64,000 bases of DNA from UBA2227 sp036677505 (lineage in GTDB: Bacteria > Bacillota_I > Bacilli_A > Erysipelotrichales > Erysipelotrichaceae), in assembly GCA_036677505.1 (NCBI GenBank), contig JAVBWK010000003.1, positions 103,543 through 167,542 on the forward strand, in the 5' to 3' direction. Shown here in pieces: positions 27,513 to 34,149 of the stretch. The translations under genes and the position numbers were made by a program. The notes beneath the pieces are model-generated. The model had not been told where the DNA came from. It did not search any database and saw only the letters and a program-made list of their open reading frames with translations. Each line of letters opens with the position of its first letter. Position 1 is the stretch's first letter.

Positions 27513-27910
27513 TTCAGCATACCGGATCGGTTTTGGCCTTTATCGGAGATGCTGTACTGTCGCTTCAGGTACGCGAGTATTTGATCAAACGCGGGTATAC
27601 CAAGTCGAAAGACTTACAGTCGATCAGTGAAGCGTTTGTCAGTGCAAAGAGTCAGGCGGAGTATGCCCGATATCTGTTAGAACAATTCCCGTTGACCAGT
27701 GAAGAATTAGAAATGTTTAAGCGAGGCCGAAATCATAAATCGGATACGATTCCTAAGAATGCGGATGTCGTTACCTATCGTCTGGCTACCGGATTGGAAG
27801 CTCTTTGGGGTTATTTACATCTGACTGATAATCAACAAAGACTACAACAACTTTGGGACATTTATAAGACGTTCACGGAGGAAAACTATGGCACAATATA
27901 TATACGGTAA
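27509..27910 (+). CDS. mrnC: Mini-ribonuclease III
   Basis: A 133-residue protein made only of an RNase III catalytic domain, with FIGDAVLSLQVREYL (catalytic Asp14) and VSAKSQAEYA near the N-terminal half, and RGRNHKSDTIPKNADV in the middle. It has no double-stranded RNA-binding domain. Mini-III matures 23S rRNA in B. subtilis. The position between cysS and rlmB, with overlaps at both ends, is the same as in B. subtilis. Confidence 0.94.
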   Translation: MIQHTGSVLAFIGDAVLSLQVREYLIKRGYTKSKDLQSISEAFVSAKSQAEYARYLLEQFPLTSEELEMFKRGRNHKSDTIPKNADVVTYRLATGLEALWGYLHLTDNQQRLQQLWDIYKTFTEENYGTIYIR

Positions 27911-28616
27911 AAACACCGTGCTGACTCGGCTGAATGAAGGCAAGCCAATAGAAAAGCTGTATCTTTTAGAACAGGGCAAATGGTCGGATGTACTGGATTT
28001 AGCAAAGAAAGCACGGATTGATGTCGTTTTATGTAATCGGTCAAAACTGGATGCCATGACCAATGGAAATCATCAGGGGATCGTGGCTCAGATACGGGAT
28101 TTCAAAACGTATTCTATCGATGAGGTGTTAAGTTCGATACCGTCGCACAAAACGCCGCTGTTGGTGCTGTGTGACGGATTGGAAGATCCGCACAATCTGG
28201 GGGCTATCCTGCGTTCGTCGGATGCGGTCGGTGTTGATGGAATCATCATCGGGAAGCACCGGTCAGTGTCACTGACACCTACAGTCGCAAAAGTATCTAC
28301 CGGAGCGATCGACACGGTAAAGGTAACTCAGGTGACTAATCTGACTCAGACATTGAAAGATCTGAAGAAAGCAGGATTTTGGGTGTGTGGAGCAGACAGT
28401 GAGAAGGCTACAGACTATCGCCTTGCAAATATGAACGTACCCTTGGTCTTGGTCGTCGGTTCAGAAGGATTCGGGTTGTCACGTCTGGTTAAGGAGCAAT
28501 GCGATTTTACGGTAAAAGTTCCGATGGTCGGGAAGGTGTCATCGCTGAATGCATCGGTAGCTACAGCAGTTTTACTCTACGAAATTTATAATCAGAGGAA
28601 TCCAATTAAAAAATAA
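27888..28616 (+). CDS. rlmB: 23S rRNA (guanosine-2'-O-)-methyltransferase RlmB-type, SpoU/TrmH family
   Basis: The 242-residue protein has a short N-terminal substrate-binding domain (IYGKNTVLTRLNEG) and a SPOUT methyltransferase domain with LCDGLEDPHNLGAILRSSDAVG, VVGSEGFGLSRLV and SSLNASVATAVLLYE, the three motifs that form the AdoMet knot. It probably methylates the 2'-OH of a guanosine in 23S rRNA. It overlaps mrnC by 23 bp. The yacP/rae1 gene that lies next in B. subtilis is missing here, and sigH follows directly. Confidence 0.92.
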   Translation: MAQYIYGKNTVLTRLNEGKPIEKLYLLEQGKWSDVLDLAKKARIDVVLCNRSKLDAMTNGNHQGIVAQIRDFKTYSIDEVLSSIPSHKTPLLVLCDGLEDPHNLGAILRSSDAVGVDGIIIGKHRSVSLTPTVAKVSTGAIDTVKVTQVTNLTQTLKDLKKAGFWVCGADSEKATDYRLANMNVPLVLVVGSEGFGLSRLVKEQCDFTVKVPMVGKVSSLNASVATAVLLYEIYNQRNPIKK

Positions 28617-28627
28617 GGAGAAACACA

Positions 28628-29230
28628 ATGTATCATGACTTCAACGATTATGAGCTCCTCTATATGATTCGACAGAAGGATGAGGTTGCCCTGGAAATAT
28701 TGTTGAAAAAGTACCATAACACGATTATGGGTATCGTCTTTGGGATGTTCAGATATGCTCGTTTGCTCAGAATAACAAGGGATGAGTTATACTCTGCCGG
28801 TATGATGGGATTTGTGCAGGCCATCGAATGTTACAGAGAAGATAAGAAAGTATCTTTTCAATCCTTTCTGAAGTTATGTGTTGAGCGGGAATGTAGGACA
28901 CTGATGAGAAAGCATCGGGGATTATCGTTCAGTCTGATCAGCAGCAGTCTGTCTTTGGATATGACGATATCTGAGGACGAGAATCTCTATCTCATTGATA
29001 CGATTGCCTGTAAAAACCCTGATTTCGATCCGGTGTGGCAATTTCGTTATAAAGAAGCAAAGCGAGAGTTGATCGAAAAACTCAAGCACATGCCGTTGCT
29101 GGATGTAAAAGTAATCGTTTTTCGATTGCAAGGGTATTCATATGCGGAAATTGCACAGCTGTGTGATGTCACACCGAAAGCTGTGGATAATGCTTTGCAA
29201 AGAGTCAAGAAGAAACTGAGTTCTGTTTGA
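28628..29230 (+). CDS. sigH: RNA polymerase sigma factor, SigH type
   Basis: A 200-residue sigma-70 family factor with region 2 (DELYSAGMMGFVQAIECYREDKKVSF) and region 4 (GYSYAEIAQLCDV, then KAVDNALQRVKKKL). Both match B. subtilis SigH well (REDK..SF..F..LC and IDNALQRVK), and the location before rpmG-secE-nusG is that of sigH. In B. subtilis SigH drives early sporulation and competence genes. No sporulation gene is seen in this window, so its regulon here is open. Confidence 0.85.
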   Translation: MYHDFNDYELLYMIRQKDEVALEILLKKYHNTIMGIVFGMFRYARLLRITRDELYSAGMMGFVQAIECYREDKKVSFQSFLKLCVERECRTLMRKHRGLSFSLISSSLSLDMTISEDENLYLIDTIACKNPDFDPVWQFRYKEAKRELIEKLKHMPLLDVKVIVFRLQGYSYAEIAQLCDVTPKAVDNALQRVKKKLSSV

Positions 29231-29255
29231 CTAAATATAGGCTTTATGATAAAGT
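29227..29255 (+). promoter_or_regulatory. Possible promoter for rpmG-secE-nusG
   Basis: TTGACT (29227-29232), overlapping the sigH stop, and TAAAGT (29250-29255) are spaced by 17 bp. The -10 match is weak. Confidence 0.35.
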
Positions 29256-29286
29256 AATATGGCAAATGAAAGCGAGTTGATTTTTC

Positions 29287-29445
29287 GTGGCTGAAAAGAG
29301 CGCTAAAGTTATCCTGACTTGTACGGTCTGCCTGTCCCGCAATTACTCGACGCGTCGTAATAAAAAGACTCAAACCGAACGATTGGAATTGCATAAGTTT
29401 TGTAAGCGTTGCAATGCACACACGCTTCACAAAGAAACGAAATAG
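29287..29445 (+). CDS. rpmG: 50S ribosomal protein L33
   Basis: A 52-residue protein starting at GTG: the chain reads VAEKSAKVILTC and ends HKETK. It carries a zinc-ribbon pattern with Cys12, Cys15, Cys39 and Cys42, and the LSRNYSTRRNKK core of L33. The ribosome site (AAAGCGAG) is weak. The Cys-bearing form is the C+ type that holds zinc. It lies between sigH and secE, as in B. subtilis. Confidence 0.93.
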   Translation: MAEKSAKVILTCTVCLSRNYSTRRNKKTQTERLELHKFCKRCNAHTLHKETK

Positions 29446-29457
29446 GAGGTTATCTCA

Positions 29458-29643
29458 ATGTTTAAATGGTTCAGTATTGAAGGCATCATGACCGAGGTCA
29501 AGCGTATTCGCTGGCCGAAGGCAAATGATATGGTTAAAGATTCACTGATTGTTATTATATTTACAACGGCATTCGGTGTGTTCTTTGTTGCTGCTGAAGC
29601 AGCGGTGGCTTTCCTGTTGCGTTTGATCGGAGTCGGAATCTAA
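29458..29643 (+). CDS. secE: Preprotein translocase subunit SecE
   Basis: A 61-residue short-form SecE with an amphipathic N-terminal part (EGIMTEVKRIRWPK, the conserved E-x-K-x-x-x-W-P motif) and one membrane segment (about 28-57). It clamps SecY in the SecYEG channel. GGAGGT right after the rpmG stop is its ribosome site. nusG starts 1 bp after its stop. Confidence 0.95.
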   Translation: MFKWFSIEGIMTEVKRIRWPKANDMVKDSLIVIIFTTAFGVFFVAAEAAVAFLLRLIGVGI

Positions 29644-29644
29644 G

Positions 29645-30187
29645 ATGGCAGAAGAAAAACAATGGTATGTCGTAAATACTTACGCCGGCCATGAGAATCG
29701 TGTCAAAGAGAATCTGCAACGCCGTGTCGAAACGATGGGTATTGAAGATAACCTGTTTCGGATTTTAGTTGCGGAAGAAAAAGAAATTGAGTTTAAAAAC
29801 GGTAAGAAATCGGAGAAGATGCGCAATCTGTTTCCGGGATACTTATTTGTCGAAATGATCATGACGGATGAAGCCTGGTATATCGTACGTAATACACCAG
29901 GGGTCACCGGGTTTATCGGATCATCAGGTGGCGGAGCAAAACCTTTCCCAGTGTCACCGGATGAAATCGAATCCATTTTACGTCGTATGGGTATGAGCGA
30001 TCGCAAAGTTGTCGTTAACTTTAAAGTGGGCGACCGTGTTCGTATTACCAACGGTCCTTTCGGTGGGATCGAAGGACGTGTTGACAGTATGAATGATGAT
30101 GCTCAGACAGCTATGGTCCTTACGATTTTGTTTGGGCGCGAAACACCGACCGAAATTGCTTACATTGATTTAGAGAAAGCAGATTAA
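29645..30187 (+). CDS. nusG: Transcription elongation and termination factor NusG
   Basis: A 180-residue NusG with an NGN domain (WYVVNTYAGHENRVKENL, LFPGYLFVEM, NTPGVTGFIG) and a C-terminal KOW domain (VGDRVRITNGPFGGIEGRV). It binds RNA polymerase and links it to ribosomes or termination factors. A terminator hairpin follows, so secE-nusG ends here and the next genes are separately expressed. Confidence 0.97.
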   Translation: MAEEKQWYVVNTYAGHENRVKENLQRRVETMGIEDNLFRILVAEEKEIEFKNGKKSEKMRNLFPGYLFVEMIMTDEAWYIVRNTPGVTGFIGSSGGGAKPFPVSPDEIESILRRMGMSDRKVVVNFKVGDRVRITNGPFGGIEGRVDSMNDDAQTAMVLTILFGRETPTEIAYIDLEKAD

Positions 30188-30210
30188 AACCGTCTTTGTG
30201 CGGTTTTTTT
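30186..30210 (+). terminator. Intrinsic terminator after nusG
   Basis: A 7-bp stem AAAACCG/CGGTTTT with an 8-base loop (30193-30200) is followed by further T (T8 in total from the 3' arm on). Confidence 0.7.
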
Positions 30211-30231
30211 AGTCTTTGAAAGGATGATAAT

Positions 30232-30774
30232 ATGAACACTCTGAAGAGCTTTTTGTATCAGCGGTCTTCGTTGATGGTGCTTTCGTTTCTTACAAAACAT
30301 ATGAGAAAAGCCTGGGCATTGCAAGACATTTCTGATGCCTGTTTACTAAGTGATGAACAGTCACAGCAGGTACTGGATGACTTTTGTCAGCGTGGAATCA
30401 TTTCATGCAAACTTGAACAAGGGGTTCGCAAGTATGAACTGAAAGAAGAACTTCTCTATGTTCAGGCATTCCGAATGTTCGAAGATGCGGTCGAGCTCAG
30501 CGTCTTGGTTACAACAATCAAAGAGCGATGCCGGAAAATCGTGCTTTTGGATAAAACCAAGGACGATGACGGTCGCTATGATGAAGCAGTATATCTGTTT
30601 ATCGAAATGGATCAGGATAATCATCGCTTTATCTTGGATGCCATTTCAAAGGCGGAGTTTGACCGGCCGATCCGACCGATCGTATTGAGTACTCATGAAA
30701 TATTGAAACTGACAATCGACAATCCTACCTATATTTATCAGTTGAACTCCGGAATCGTTCTTTGGAGCCGTTAA
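30232..30774 (+). CDS. Winged-helix protein with degenerate nucleotidyltransferase-like domain
   Basis: The 180-residue protein begins with a winged helix-turn-helix (about 1-70: LSFLTKHMRKAWALQDISDACLLS ... GIISCKLEQGVRKYELKE as recognition helix and wing). Residues ~90-180 resemble the MNT nucleotidyltransferase fold: KIVLLDKTKDDDGRYDEAVYLFIEMD sits where active enzymes have GSxARG and SDxD, and RPIRPIVLSTHEI then NSGIVLW match the family's last strands. The catalytic GS and SDxD are lost. It may be a transcriptional regulator whose sensor comes from an MNT fold. It lies alone between the nusG terminator and the rplK promoter. Confidence 0.55.
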   Translation: MNTLKSFLYQRSSLMVLSFLTKHMRKAWALQDISDACLLSDEQSQQVLDDFCQRGIISCKLEQGVRKYELKEELLYVQAFRMFEDAVELSVLVTTIKERCRKIVLLDKTKDDDGRYDEAVYLFIEMDQDNHRFILDAISKAEFDRPIRPIVLSTHEILKLTIDNPTYIYQLNSGIVLWSR

Positions 30775-30786
30775 CATCACAATTTC

Positions 30787-30815
30787 TTGACTTATCTGAC
30801 TCAATAACGTACAAT
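30787..30815 (+). promoter_or_regulatory. Promoter for rplK-rplA
   Basis: TTGACT (30787-30792) and TACAAT (30810-30815) are spaced by 17 bp. The transcript should begin near 30822. Confidence 0.85.
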
Positions 30816-30821
30816 AATACT

Positions 30822-30845
30822 CGCCACTTATCGTGGCGGGTTTTT
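30822..30845 (+). terminator. Hairpin with T run at the 5' end of the rplK transcript
   Basis: A 6-bp stem CGCCAC/GTGGCG with a 5-base loop is followed by GG and T5. It begins at about the predicted start of transcription, so it may act as a very early attenuator or as a 5' stabiliser rather than as an end for the upstream gene; it would also stop read-through from upstream. Confidence 0.6.
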
Positions 30846-30851
30846 CTTTGC

Positions 30852-30882
30852 GTGGGAGGATGTGCAACCATCCATTAACCAC
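30852..30882 (+). promoter_or_regulatory. Structured rplK leader, probable L1 autoregulatory site
   Basis: GTGG (30852-30855) pairs with CCAC (30879-30882), and GGATG (30858-30862) pairs with CATCC (30869-30873), with an asymmetric internal loop (GA against ATTAA). Two short helices joined by an uneven loop next to a GTGGGAGG strand is the kind of site L1 binds in rRNA and in its own mRNA. Assignment to L1 is an inference. Confidence 0.55.
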
Positions 30883-30913
30883 TGCATAGACATTTTCAAA
30901 AGGAGGAATGTTT

Positions 30914-31336
30914 GTGAGTAAAAAAGTTGCAAGGGTCGTCAAGCTCCAATTCCCTGCGGGAGGAGCACGTCCGGGTCCTGCTTTGGCGGGTGCCGGCGTC
31001 AACATGCCCCAATTCTGCACCGCATTTAACGATGCGACCAAAGACCGTGCGGGTGATATCGTACCGGTAATCATCACCGCATTTGAAGACAAATCGTTTA
31101 CGTTTGTCTTAAAAACAACACCGGCTTCGGTATTGTTGAAGAAAGCTGCGAATGTTAAGAGCGGTTCGGCCAGTTCGAAAGTAACGAAAGTCGGAACGAT
31201 CACTCAAGACCAATTGCGTAAAATCGCAGAATACAAAATGCCTGATTTGAATGCCAATGATGTGGAAGGCGCTATGCGTATTATCGCAGGTACAGCCAAA
31301 AACATGGGCATCTTAATCGAAGGCATGGAAGGTTAA
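30914..31336 (+). CDS. rplK: 50S ribosomal protein L11
   Basis: L11 (140 residues) forms the GTPase-associated centre with 23S rRNA and is the target site of thiopeptides. VVKLQFPAGGARPGPALAGAGVNMPQFC at the N-terminus holds the conserved prolines, and the C-terminal RNA-binding domain ends MGILIEG. The GTG at 30914 is 7 bp from AGGAGG; an ATG at 30908 is only one base from it and is rejected. Note Gly-Gly-Ala-Arg in place of the usual PAGKANPAP, a small change in the linker loop. Confidence 0.96.
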   Translation: MSKKVARVVKLQFPAGGARPGPALAGAGVNMPQFCTAFNDATKDRAGDIVPVIITAFEDKSFTFVLKTTPASVLLKKAANVKSGSASSKVTKVGTITQDQLRKIAEYKMPDLNANDVEGAMRIIAGTAKNMGILIEGMEG

Positions 31337-31348
31337 GAGGGCATAACG

Positions 31349-32032
31349 ATGGCAAAACATGGTAAAAAGTATCTAGCCGCATTGGCGAAGGTCGACCGTA
31401 CGAAAACCTACCCGGTCGAAGAAGCCATTGCATTGGCAAAAGAATTGAATTATGTAAAATTCGATCCGACCGTGGAAGTATCCTTCCGCTTGAATGTCGA
31501 TCCGCGTCATGCTGATCAACAGATCCGCGGCGCTATGGTGCTCCCTCATGGTACCGGCCGTACCCAAAAGGTTTTGGTTGTTACCCAGGGCCCGAAAGAA
31601 AAAGAAGCATTGGATGCCGGAGCTGATTTTGTCGGCGGTAAAGAAATCCTCGATAAGATCAAAGGCGGATGGTTTGATTTCGATATCATTGTCGCAACCC
31701 CGGATATGATGGGCGAACTTGGTAAATTGGGTAAACTGTTAGGTCCGAAAGGCTTAATGCCGAACCCGAAAACCGGAACGGTCACCGTGGATGTTACCAA
31801 GGCGATCAATGAAATCAAGAAAGGTAAAGTTACTTACCGCGTTGACAAAGAAGGAAACATCAATGTCATGATCGGTAAACTGTCTTTCACCGATGTTCAG
31901 TTGAGAGAAAACTTCAAAGCGATTTATGATGTGATTCTGCGTGCACGTCCGGCAGCTGTTAAGGGCTTCTACATGAAGAATGTAGTTTTGTCCACAACGA
32001 TGAGCCCGGGTATCCGCATCACTGTCGAATAA
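31349..32032 (+). CDS. rplA: 50S ribosomal protein L1
   Basis: L1 (227 residues) forms the mobile L1 stalk that moves deacylated tRNA out of the E site, and in many bacteria represses its own operon. The family pattern is clear: GKKYLAALAKVD, FDPTVEVSFRLNVDPRHADQQIRG, GTGRTQKVLVV, LGKLLGPKGLMPNPKTGTV and GFYMKNVVLSTTMSPGI. It is 12 bp after rplK and is followed by a strong terminator, so L10-L7/L12 are expressed separately. Confidence 0.97.
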   Translation: MAKHGKKYLAALAKVDRTKTYPVEEAIALAKELNYVKFDPTVEVSFRLNVDPRHADQQIRGAMVLPHGTGRTQKVLVVTQGPKEKEALDAGADFVGGKEILDKIKGGWFDFDIIVATPDMMGELGKLGKLLGPKGLMPNPKTGTVTVDVTKAINEIKKGKVTYRVDKEGNINVMIGKLSFTDVQLRENFKAIYDVILRARPAAVKGFYMKNVVLSTTMSPGIRITVE

Positions 32033-32038
32033 TCAATG

Positions 32039-32063
32039 ACCAGTCAGAAATGACTGGTTTTTT
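32039..32063 (+). terminator. Intrinsic terminator after rplA
   Basis: A perfect 8-bp stem ACCAGTCA/TGACTGGT closes a GAAA tetraloop and is followed by T6. Confidence 0.95.
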
Positions 32064-32125
32064 CTTGGGCAATCGATGACCGATCGATTTAAATATATGA
32101 TAGGATATCACTATGAGGTGATGTT

Positions 32126-32572
32126 ATGCAAAGCAATGCGGCCACGGTAGACCAATACATCAGTGAATTGCCAGAAGACCGGAAGATTGTCATTGAGAAA
32201 ATCCGGGAAGTCATTAAAAAGAATATACCCGACGGATTTGAAGAGCGTATGGGATATGGAATGCCCGGATTTGATGTTCCATTTTCCAAATACCCAAAAG
32301 GGTATCGGTGCGATCCGAAGGTGCCTCTACCTTTTGCGGGGTTTGCCAGCCAGAAGAATCATATCGCAGTTTATCACATGGGGATGTATGCGATCCCCGG
32401 GTTACATGAGTGGTTTGTTAACGAATATACACGACGGGTAGGCAAGGCTCCGGATCTCGGCAAGTCCTGTCTGAGATTTCGGCCAAAGCAGCCGATTCCT
32501 TATGACCTTATTGGAGAGCTGTTTCAGAAAATCACCGTGGACCAGTGGATTGAAGTCGCTGACTCGATTTAA
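32126..32572 (+). CDS. DUF1801 (YdhG-like) family protein
   Basis: A 148-residue soluble protein with the DUF1801 features: VDQYISELPEDRKIVIEKIREVI at the start, ERMGYGMPGF, PFAGFASQKNHIAVYHMGM and GKSCLRFRPKQPIPYDLI. The fold is known; the function is not. GAGGTGA precedes the ATG. Terminators flank it on both sides, so it is a single-gene unit inserted after rplA. No good promoter match was found in the 60 bp upstream. Confidence 0.8.
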   Translation: MQSNAATVDQYISELPEDRKIVIEKIREVIKKNIPDGFEERMGYGMPGFDVPFSKYPKGYRCDPKVPLPFAGFASQKNHIAVYHMGMYAIPGLHEWFVNEYTRRVGKAPDLGKSCLRFRPKQPIPYDLIGELFQKITVDQWIEVADSI

Positions 32573-32573
32573 G

Positions 32574-32596
32574 GGAAGATGAAGTCTTCCTTTTTT
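32574..32596 (+). terminator. Intrinsic terminator after DUF1801 gene
   Basis: A 6-bp stem GGAAGA/TCTTCC with a 5-base loop is followed directly by T6. Confidence 0.85.
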
Positions 32597-32601
32597 AGTG
32601 C

Positions 32602-32630
32602 TTGACTTTAATAATATTAAAGGTTAACAT
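32602..32630 (+). promoter_or_regulatory. Promoter for the DUF2089 operon
   Basis: TTGACT (32602-32607) and TAACAT (32625-32630) are spaced by 17 bp. The spacer and the -10 box are covered by two palindromes (see next entry). Confidence 0.6.
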
Positions 32631-32642
32631 AAATATTGTTAA
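32608..32642 (+). repeat. Two palindromes over the DUF2089 promoter, candidate operator
   Basis: TTAATA-A-TATTAA (32608-32620) lies in the -35/-10 spacer, and TTAACA-N7-TGTTAA (32624-32642) covers the -10 box and start site. Both have the TTAA ends and could bind a dimeric helix-turn-helix protein, for example the product of the next gene. AT-rich sequence can give such symmetry by chance. Confidence 0.5.
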
Positions 32643-32655
32643 AGGTGGTGACCGT

Positions 32656-32970
32656 ATGAATGTGCTTCCCGAGTGGATGGCGAATCTCGAGGATGAGGAT
32701 ATGGTGTTTATCAAGAAGTTTATTCTGGCCTCCGGATCTCTGAAAGAGATGGCATCGCATTACGGTGTTACTTATCCGACCGTCCGATTACGTTTGGACA
32801 AAATCATAGATAAAGTCCTGTCGGTAGAAAATCAGTCAAAGGATCCGTATATCAATGTGATTCGCCGGCTGGCGGTCAATGAGAAGATTGATCTGGACAC
32901 AGCGAAAGTGTTGATCGCTGAGTACAAAAGGGCAAAAGAAAGAAATCTTGAAGAAAGTGGGGATTTTTGA
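32656..32970 (+). CDS. DUF2089 family putative transcriptional regulator
   Basis: A 104-residue protein with LPEWMANLEDEDMVFIKKFILASGSLKEMASHYGVTYPTVRLRLDKII; the later part is a helix-turn-helix, and this pattern matches the DUF2089 family. Family members often carry an N-terminal zinc ribbon; none is present here. The ATG at 32656 follows AAAGGTGGTGA. The stop TGA overlaps the ATG of the next gene, so it is coupled to the two membrane protein genes downstream. It probably senses or controls them. Confidence 0.72.
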   Translation: MNVLPEWMANLEDEDMVFIKKFILASGSLKEMASHYGVTYPTVRLRLDKIIDKVLSVENQSKDPYINVIRRLAVNEKIDLDTAKVLIAEYKRAKERNLEESGDF

Positions 32971-33317
32971 TGAAGGTATATTTGCCGGTATTTAGTTTTG
33001 CTTTGATGCTGACTTTATTAAGCTTGCCTGTTTATATTGCTCAATTGCTGATTGTCAAATTTGCTGGTGTTCAATACCGATTCATATTGCCGATCATTTC
33101 TTCGATTATTTGCGCAATATTTTCGATGATATTCATATTTGGATTGAACTCTGTTGAATCGACAGAAGAACTACTCAGACGTTTGATGCTCGTAGTTTCG
33201 ATTTTAATTTCATTTCAGATTCCTACACATATTTTATTACTGGTTGGTAAGTTGACAGTCAAATTGGAAAGACCAAATAAAGATGTTGAAAGAATGAAAC
33301 ATCTTGACCTGGAATAG
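32970..33317 (+). CDS. Membrane protein, first of a tandem paralogous pair
   Basis: A 115-residue protein with about three hydrophobic segments (5-28, 38-60, 73-96) and a charged tail ending RMKHLDLE. No known family is recognised. It resembles the next gene product along its whole length: Pxx IxQxLxVxFxG, then RFILPIIS, then FQIPTHILLLVGKLTVK, then M(K/R)xxDLE. It starts on the stop of the DUF2089 gene (TGATG). The shared C-terminal motif suggests a binding site for a common partner. Confidence 0.65.
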   Translation: MKVYLPVFSFALMLTLLSLPVYIAQLLIVKFAGVQYRFILPIISSIICAIFSMIFIFGLNSVESTEELLRRLMLVVSILISFQIPTHILLLVGKLTVKLERPNKDVERMKHLDLE

Positions 33318-33329
33318 AAGGAGAAAAAC

Positions 33330-33680
33330 ATGTCAAATTTCATTATGCTGGGAGGATTTCTGATCATCCCCTTAGTCATATCTCTTCAAGCATTTCCGGC
33401 ATATATCTTGCAGTTTTTAGTGGTTCGTTTCATAGGTAAATCGTTTCGCTTCATTCTGCCTGCGATATCATTATTCGTCATGTTGATTTTTGGTATAGTC
33501 CTATCATTTCCGGCATTACGAATGGAAGGTTTCGTTCTTTTTCGGATAATATATGTGCTGATCAGTCTGACAGTATTTCAGATTCCGACACTTGTACTTA
33601 TTCTTATTGGTAATCTGGCAGTAAAATCAACACCTGAAAAATCAGAAGTAAATAAGATGAGGACAATGGATTTGGAATAA
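33330..33680 (+). CDS. Membrane protein, second of a tandem paralogous pair
   Basis: A 116-residue paralogue of the preceding product, with three hydrophobic segments and the same landmarks: RFILPAIS, FQIPTLVLILIGNLAVK and the end KMRTMDLE. It begins 12 bp after its neighbour with AAGGAG as ribosome site. The pair look like a local duplication that has diverged. The function is unknown; with the DUF2089 regulator they form a three-gene operon. Confidence 0.65.
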   Translation: MSNFIMLGGFLIIPLVISLQAFPAYILQFLVVRFIGKSFRFILPAISLFVMLIFGIVLSFPALRMEGFVLFRIIYVLISLTVFQIPTLVLILIGNLAVKSTPEKSEVNKMRTMDLE

Positions 33681-33695
33681 TTAGGATTGTATTAC

Positions 33696-33724
33696 TTGTA
33701 TTAATACAATTGCTATGATATACT
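33696..33724 (+). promoter_or_regulatory. Promoter with overlapping 14-bp palindrome
   Basis: TTGTAT (33696-33701) and TATACT (33719-33724) are spaced by 17 bp. The perfect palindrome TTGTATTAATACAA (33696-33709) starts at the -35 box, and TTGTATTA also occurs just upstream at 33687-33694, so this looks like a repressor site. Confidence 0.6.
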
Positions 33725-33746
33725 CCTATCAGAAAGGAGCGAGAAT

Positions 33747-34085
33747 ATGAAACTTAAATACGGAAGAATCTATCTGGGTTTGGCCGTCATGGCCGGATTT
33801 TATCTCATTAGTGAAGTATTACGGTTAAGTATCAGTTCGAACTGGGATTACTTTCTGATTATCAATGTATTGCGTACAGTCGCCTTTATACTCGGCGGTA
33901 TAGCATTGGGCATAATTATCAGCGGTAAAAAGTTCAAACTGCAATTCAATACCGAAAAAGTATTACTCTTATTAATTCTTTTGGCTTACATGATGGTCGG
34001 TTCGGCGTTTCTGCCGGATATGCTGATCAACGAATTCTCAACCTCCGCCATTTCTGTCTTATTTGGTTTTGTCTTATTCGACTGA
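33747..34085 (+). CDS. Unknown small integral membrane protein
   Basis: A 112-residue protein with about four hydrophobic segments (8-25, 36-60, 70-87, 95-110) and few charged residues. No family is recognised. AAAGGAGCGAG precedes the ATG. It has its own promoter with a palindrome and its own terminator, whose stem starts at the last base of the stop codon; it is thus expressed separately from the ribosomal genes on each side. Confidence 0.6.
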   Translation: MKLKYGRIYLGLAVMAGFYLISEVLRLSISSNWDYFLIINVLRTVAFILGGIALGIIISGKKFKLQFNTEKVLLLLILLAYMMVGSAFLPDMLINEFSTSAISVLFGFVLFD

Positions 34086-34108
34086 CCGGCCATGCCGGTT
34101 CTTTTTTT
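34085..34108 (+). terminator. Intrinsic terminator before rplJ promoter
   Basis: A 6-bp stem ACCGGC/GCCGGT with a 3-base loop is followed by TCT7. The rplJ -35 box begins two bases later. Confidence 0.88.
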
Positions 34109-34109
34109 G

Positions 34110-34138
34110 TTGACAAACTTAGTAATAACCGTTAGAAT
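34110..34138 (+). promoter_or_regulatory. Promoter for rplJ-rplL
   Basis: A perfect TTGACA (34110-34115) and TAGAAT (34133-34138) are spaced by 17 bp. Confidence 0.88.
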
Positions 34139-34149
34139 AACACTGTTAT

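Noticed and set aside
27888..28640. Truncated or hidden rae1/yacP gene between rlmB and sigH
   Set aside because: Only 11 bp separate the two genes and no extra frame fits; the gene is simply absent here.
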